Shown here: one piece after another, positions 12,338-13,275 of the stretch
Layout of the letters: each line of letters starts with the position of its first letter
Position numbering within the stretch: position 1 is the first letter of the stretch
NCBI GenBank assembly: GCA_031285695.1
Contig: JAITVR010000036.1
Location: 1 to 13,275 of the forward strand
Source of the DNA: Prevotellaceae bacterium
GTDB taxonomy: Bacteria; Bacteroidota; Bacteroidia; Bacteroidales; UBA932
Reading direction: 5' to 3'
Length of the DNA: 13,275 nt
The notes under the pieces: generated by a model
Databases searched by the model: none
Told to the model about the DNA's origin: nothing
What the model saw: only the letters and a program-made list of their open reading frames with translations
Position numbers and translations under genes: made by a program

Positions 12338-12775
12338 ATGGAAATCGCGCCCAAAACATTTGTAACGCACCGTTTAGTAAAAAGCGAGGACTTGAACCAC
12401 CACGGAACGCTTTTTGCCGGGCGCAGCGCCGAGTGGTTTGTCGAGGCGGGATTTGTGTCCGCCACCGCCGGATTATTGGACCCGAAAAAAATAGTGTGCC
12501 TAAAAATATACGGCATGGAATTTTTGTACCCCGTGCGCTTGGGCAGCCTTTTGTGCTACGAAAGCAAGGTGGTGCTTACCGGTCGCTCAAGCCTTATGGC
12601 GTATATATCGGCAAGGCAGGTGGACAAGCCAAATGCCGAAATTTTTACCGATGGATTTATCCGCTTTGTGCACGTTGACGAAAACACGCACGCGATGCCG
12701 CACAACATTACCATTGCGCCCGTTATCGACGAGGACAAAGCGCTAATGGAGCGCGCCCAAAATTTACCAAAGTAA
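12338..12775 (+). CDS. Acyl-CoA thioesterase, hotdog fold (YciA/BACH-like)
   Basis: A 145-aa single-hotdog protein. DLNHHGTLFAGR (18-29), with N20 and the GTLFAG turn, is the signature of the acyl-CoA hydrolase group that cleaves acyl-CoA to fatty acid and CoA in the cytoplasm. The downstream acidic residue that is Asp in YciA-type enzymes aligns, by eye, with E36 (VEAG), a conservative change. YPVRLGSLLCYESKVVLTGRSS (about 64-85) matches the usual beta-strands. The length suits a homo-oligomer of single hotdogs. It starts 12 bp after the methyltransferase stop and probably shares its transcript. The physiological acyl chain is not predictable. Confidence 0.87.
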   Translation: MEIAPKTFVTHRLVKSEDLNHHGTLFAGRSAEWFVEAGFVSATAGLLDPKKIVCLKIYGMEFLYPVRLGSLLCYESKVVLTGRSSLMAYISARQVDKPNAEIFTDGFIRFVHVDENTHAMPHNITIAPVIDEDKALMERAQNLPK

Positions 12776-12784
12776 ACATACTCG

Positions 12785-12815
12785 CCGTCATTGCGAGCGG
12801 GCTTAGCGAAGCAAT
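12785..12815 (+). repeat. REP-like interspersed repeat, copy B
   Basis: A 31-bp block starting CCGTCATTGCGAGC and ending GCGAAGCAAT. It equals the reverse complement of 507-537 except for one base. It lies 10 bp after the thioesterase stop and overlaps the palindrome at 12805-12838. Confidence 0.82.
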
Positions 12816-12838
12816 CTCAAGCTTGAGGTTGCTTCGCT
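12805..12838. repeat. 34-bp near-perfect palindrome between convergent genes
   Basis: The outer arms AGCGAAGCAA (12805-12814) and TTGCTTCGCT (12829-12838) enclose the perfect 12-bp palindrome CTCAAGCTTGAG (12816-12827). The only unpaired position, T12815 with G12828, would be a U-G wobble in plus-strand RNA. It sits between the thioesterase gene and the converging Lrp-type gene, where a bidirectional terminator would be useful. However, neither side has the T-run of an intrinsic terminator. Confidence 0.75.
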
Positions 12839-12882
12839 TGTTTATGTAGAGAGGCTACTGATTACTAATCACTCGTTACCCC

Positions 12883-13275
12883 CTACTCCTTTTTCTTTAT
12901 CGACATTTTTAGGTGCGGCTCGCGGCTTATTACCTGCTCCAGCGATATGAAAGTTGAGGTATCGGAAACGCCCGTTACGTGCGGAATTTGGTTCACGAGC
13001 ACGTCCATGAGGTGCTCGTTGTTGTGGCAGTAAACTTTGAGCAGCAGCGAGTACGGGCCCGCCACAAAGTGGCACTCCACCACCTCGGGCATTTTTTTTA
13101 GCTCCTCAATGGCCTCGTTGCCCACGTTGGGTTGCGATAGCTTTACGTTCACAAACGCGCAAATATCCAAGCCCAGCGCGCGCGGACGAACCAGCATGCG
13201 CGAGCCAATAATTACGCCCGAATCCTCCAACTTTTTTACCCGCTGATGCACGGCTGCGCCCGAAATGTTGCAGTC
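12883..13275 (-). CDS. Lrp/AsnC-family transcriptional regulator, N-terminus off right edge
   Basis: 131 codons are visible from the right edge to the TAG at 12883. The first residues (DCNISGAAVHQRVKKLEDSG) are the recognition helix and start of the wing of an Lrp-type helix-turn-helix. The frame is open to 13275, so the GTG at 13251 is an internal valine and not the start. About residues 40-115 of the visible part form the RAM/Lrp effector domain (ICAFVNVKLSQ, ECHFVAGPYSLLLKVYC, GVSDTSTFISLEQ), which binds amino acids or similar ligands and mediates oligomerisation. About 20-30 N-terminal residues are missing. The basic KKKE end is followed by the 13-mer also present at the end of ispD. Target genes cannot be inferred here. 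Confidence 0.92.
   Translation of the reverse strand, partial: DCNISGAAVHQRVKKLEDSGVIIGSRMLVRPRALGLDICAFVNVKLSQPNVGNEAIEELKKMPEVVECHFVAGPYSLLLKVYCHNNEHLMDVLVNQIPHVTGVSDTSTFISLEQVISREPHLKMSIKKKE

Noticed and set aside
12805..12838. Intrinsic terminator
   Set aside because: The stem is strong, but neither strand has a T-run after it, so it is listed as a palindrome or repeat instead.

Overview
The window looks like a stretch of a Bacteroidota (Bacteroidetes) chromosome. The evidence is several matches to the phylum's TAnnTTTG -7 promoter element placed just upstream of genes, A-rich leaders rather than Shine-Dalgarno sites, and housekeeping proteins (NadB, a COG0731 radical SAM protein, RlmN, DnaB, IspD) that read like Bacteroidota versions. 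No rRNA, tRNA, transposase, integrase or CRISPR array was seen.

Left flank (1-2702): the N-terminal part of L-aspartate oxidase NadB runs off the left edge on the minus strand. It has no stop codon in the window, so simple ORF calling misses it. Next come a minus-strand radical SAM protein of the TYW1-like COG0731 group and a 315-bp repeat-rich intergenic stretch with two hairpins. The 23S rRNA/tRNA methyltransferase gene rlmN (+) follows, with its ATG only 8 nt after a -7 element.

Accessory block (2772-7151, minus strand): three tightly packed genes lie between rlmN and dnaB. In transcription order they are (i) a 713-aa NACHT-type STAND NTPase with an unrecognised N-terminal region, a degenerate pentapeptide-repeat patch and a C-terminal winged-helix-like tail; (ii) a 304-aa RelA/SpoT-fold nucleotidyltransferase-like protein joined to it by a 4-bp ATGA overlap; (iii) 10 bp later, an AlbA_2 (Schlafen-like)/HATPase/helix-turn-helix protein interrupted by an in-frame TAA at codon 49. 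Genes (i) and (ii) are strikingly AT-rich compared with dnaB, rlmN and ispD. This fits horizontal acquisition. The best guess is an undescribed or little-described anti-phage/abortive-infection cassette in which a STAND sensor controls an alarmone-synthetase-like effector.

Right part (7237-13275): replicative helicase dnaB (-) diverges from a plus-strand cluster with short gaps. The cluster holds a one-TM protein with a long Lys/Ala/Pro-rich tail, ispD (MEP isoprenoid pathway), a solitary cytosine-5 DNA methyltransferase and a hotdog-fold acyl-CoA thioesterase. An Lrp/AsnC-type regulator converges from the right edge and is cut by it. Small intergenic repeats recur: a 31-bp REP-like element in two inverted copies (507-537 and 12785-12815, 30/31 identical), a 34-bp palindrome, and a 13-mer repeated at the 3' ends of ispD and the Lrp gene.
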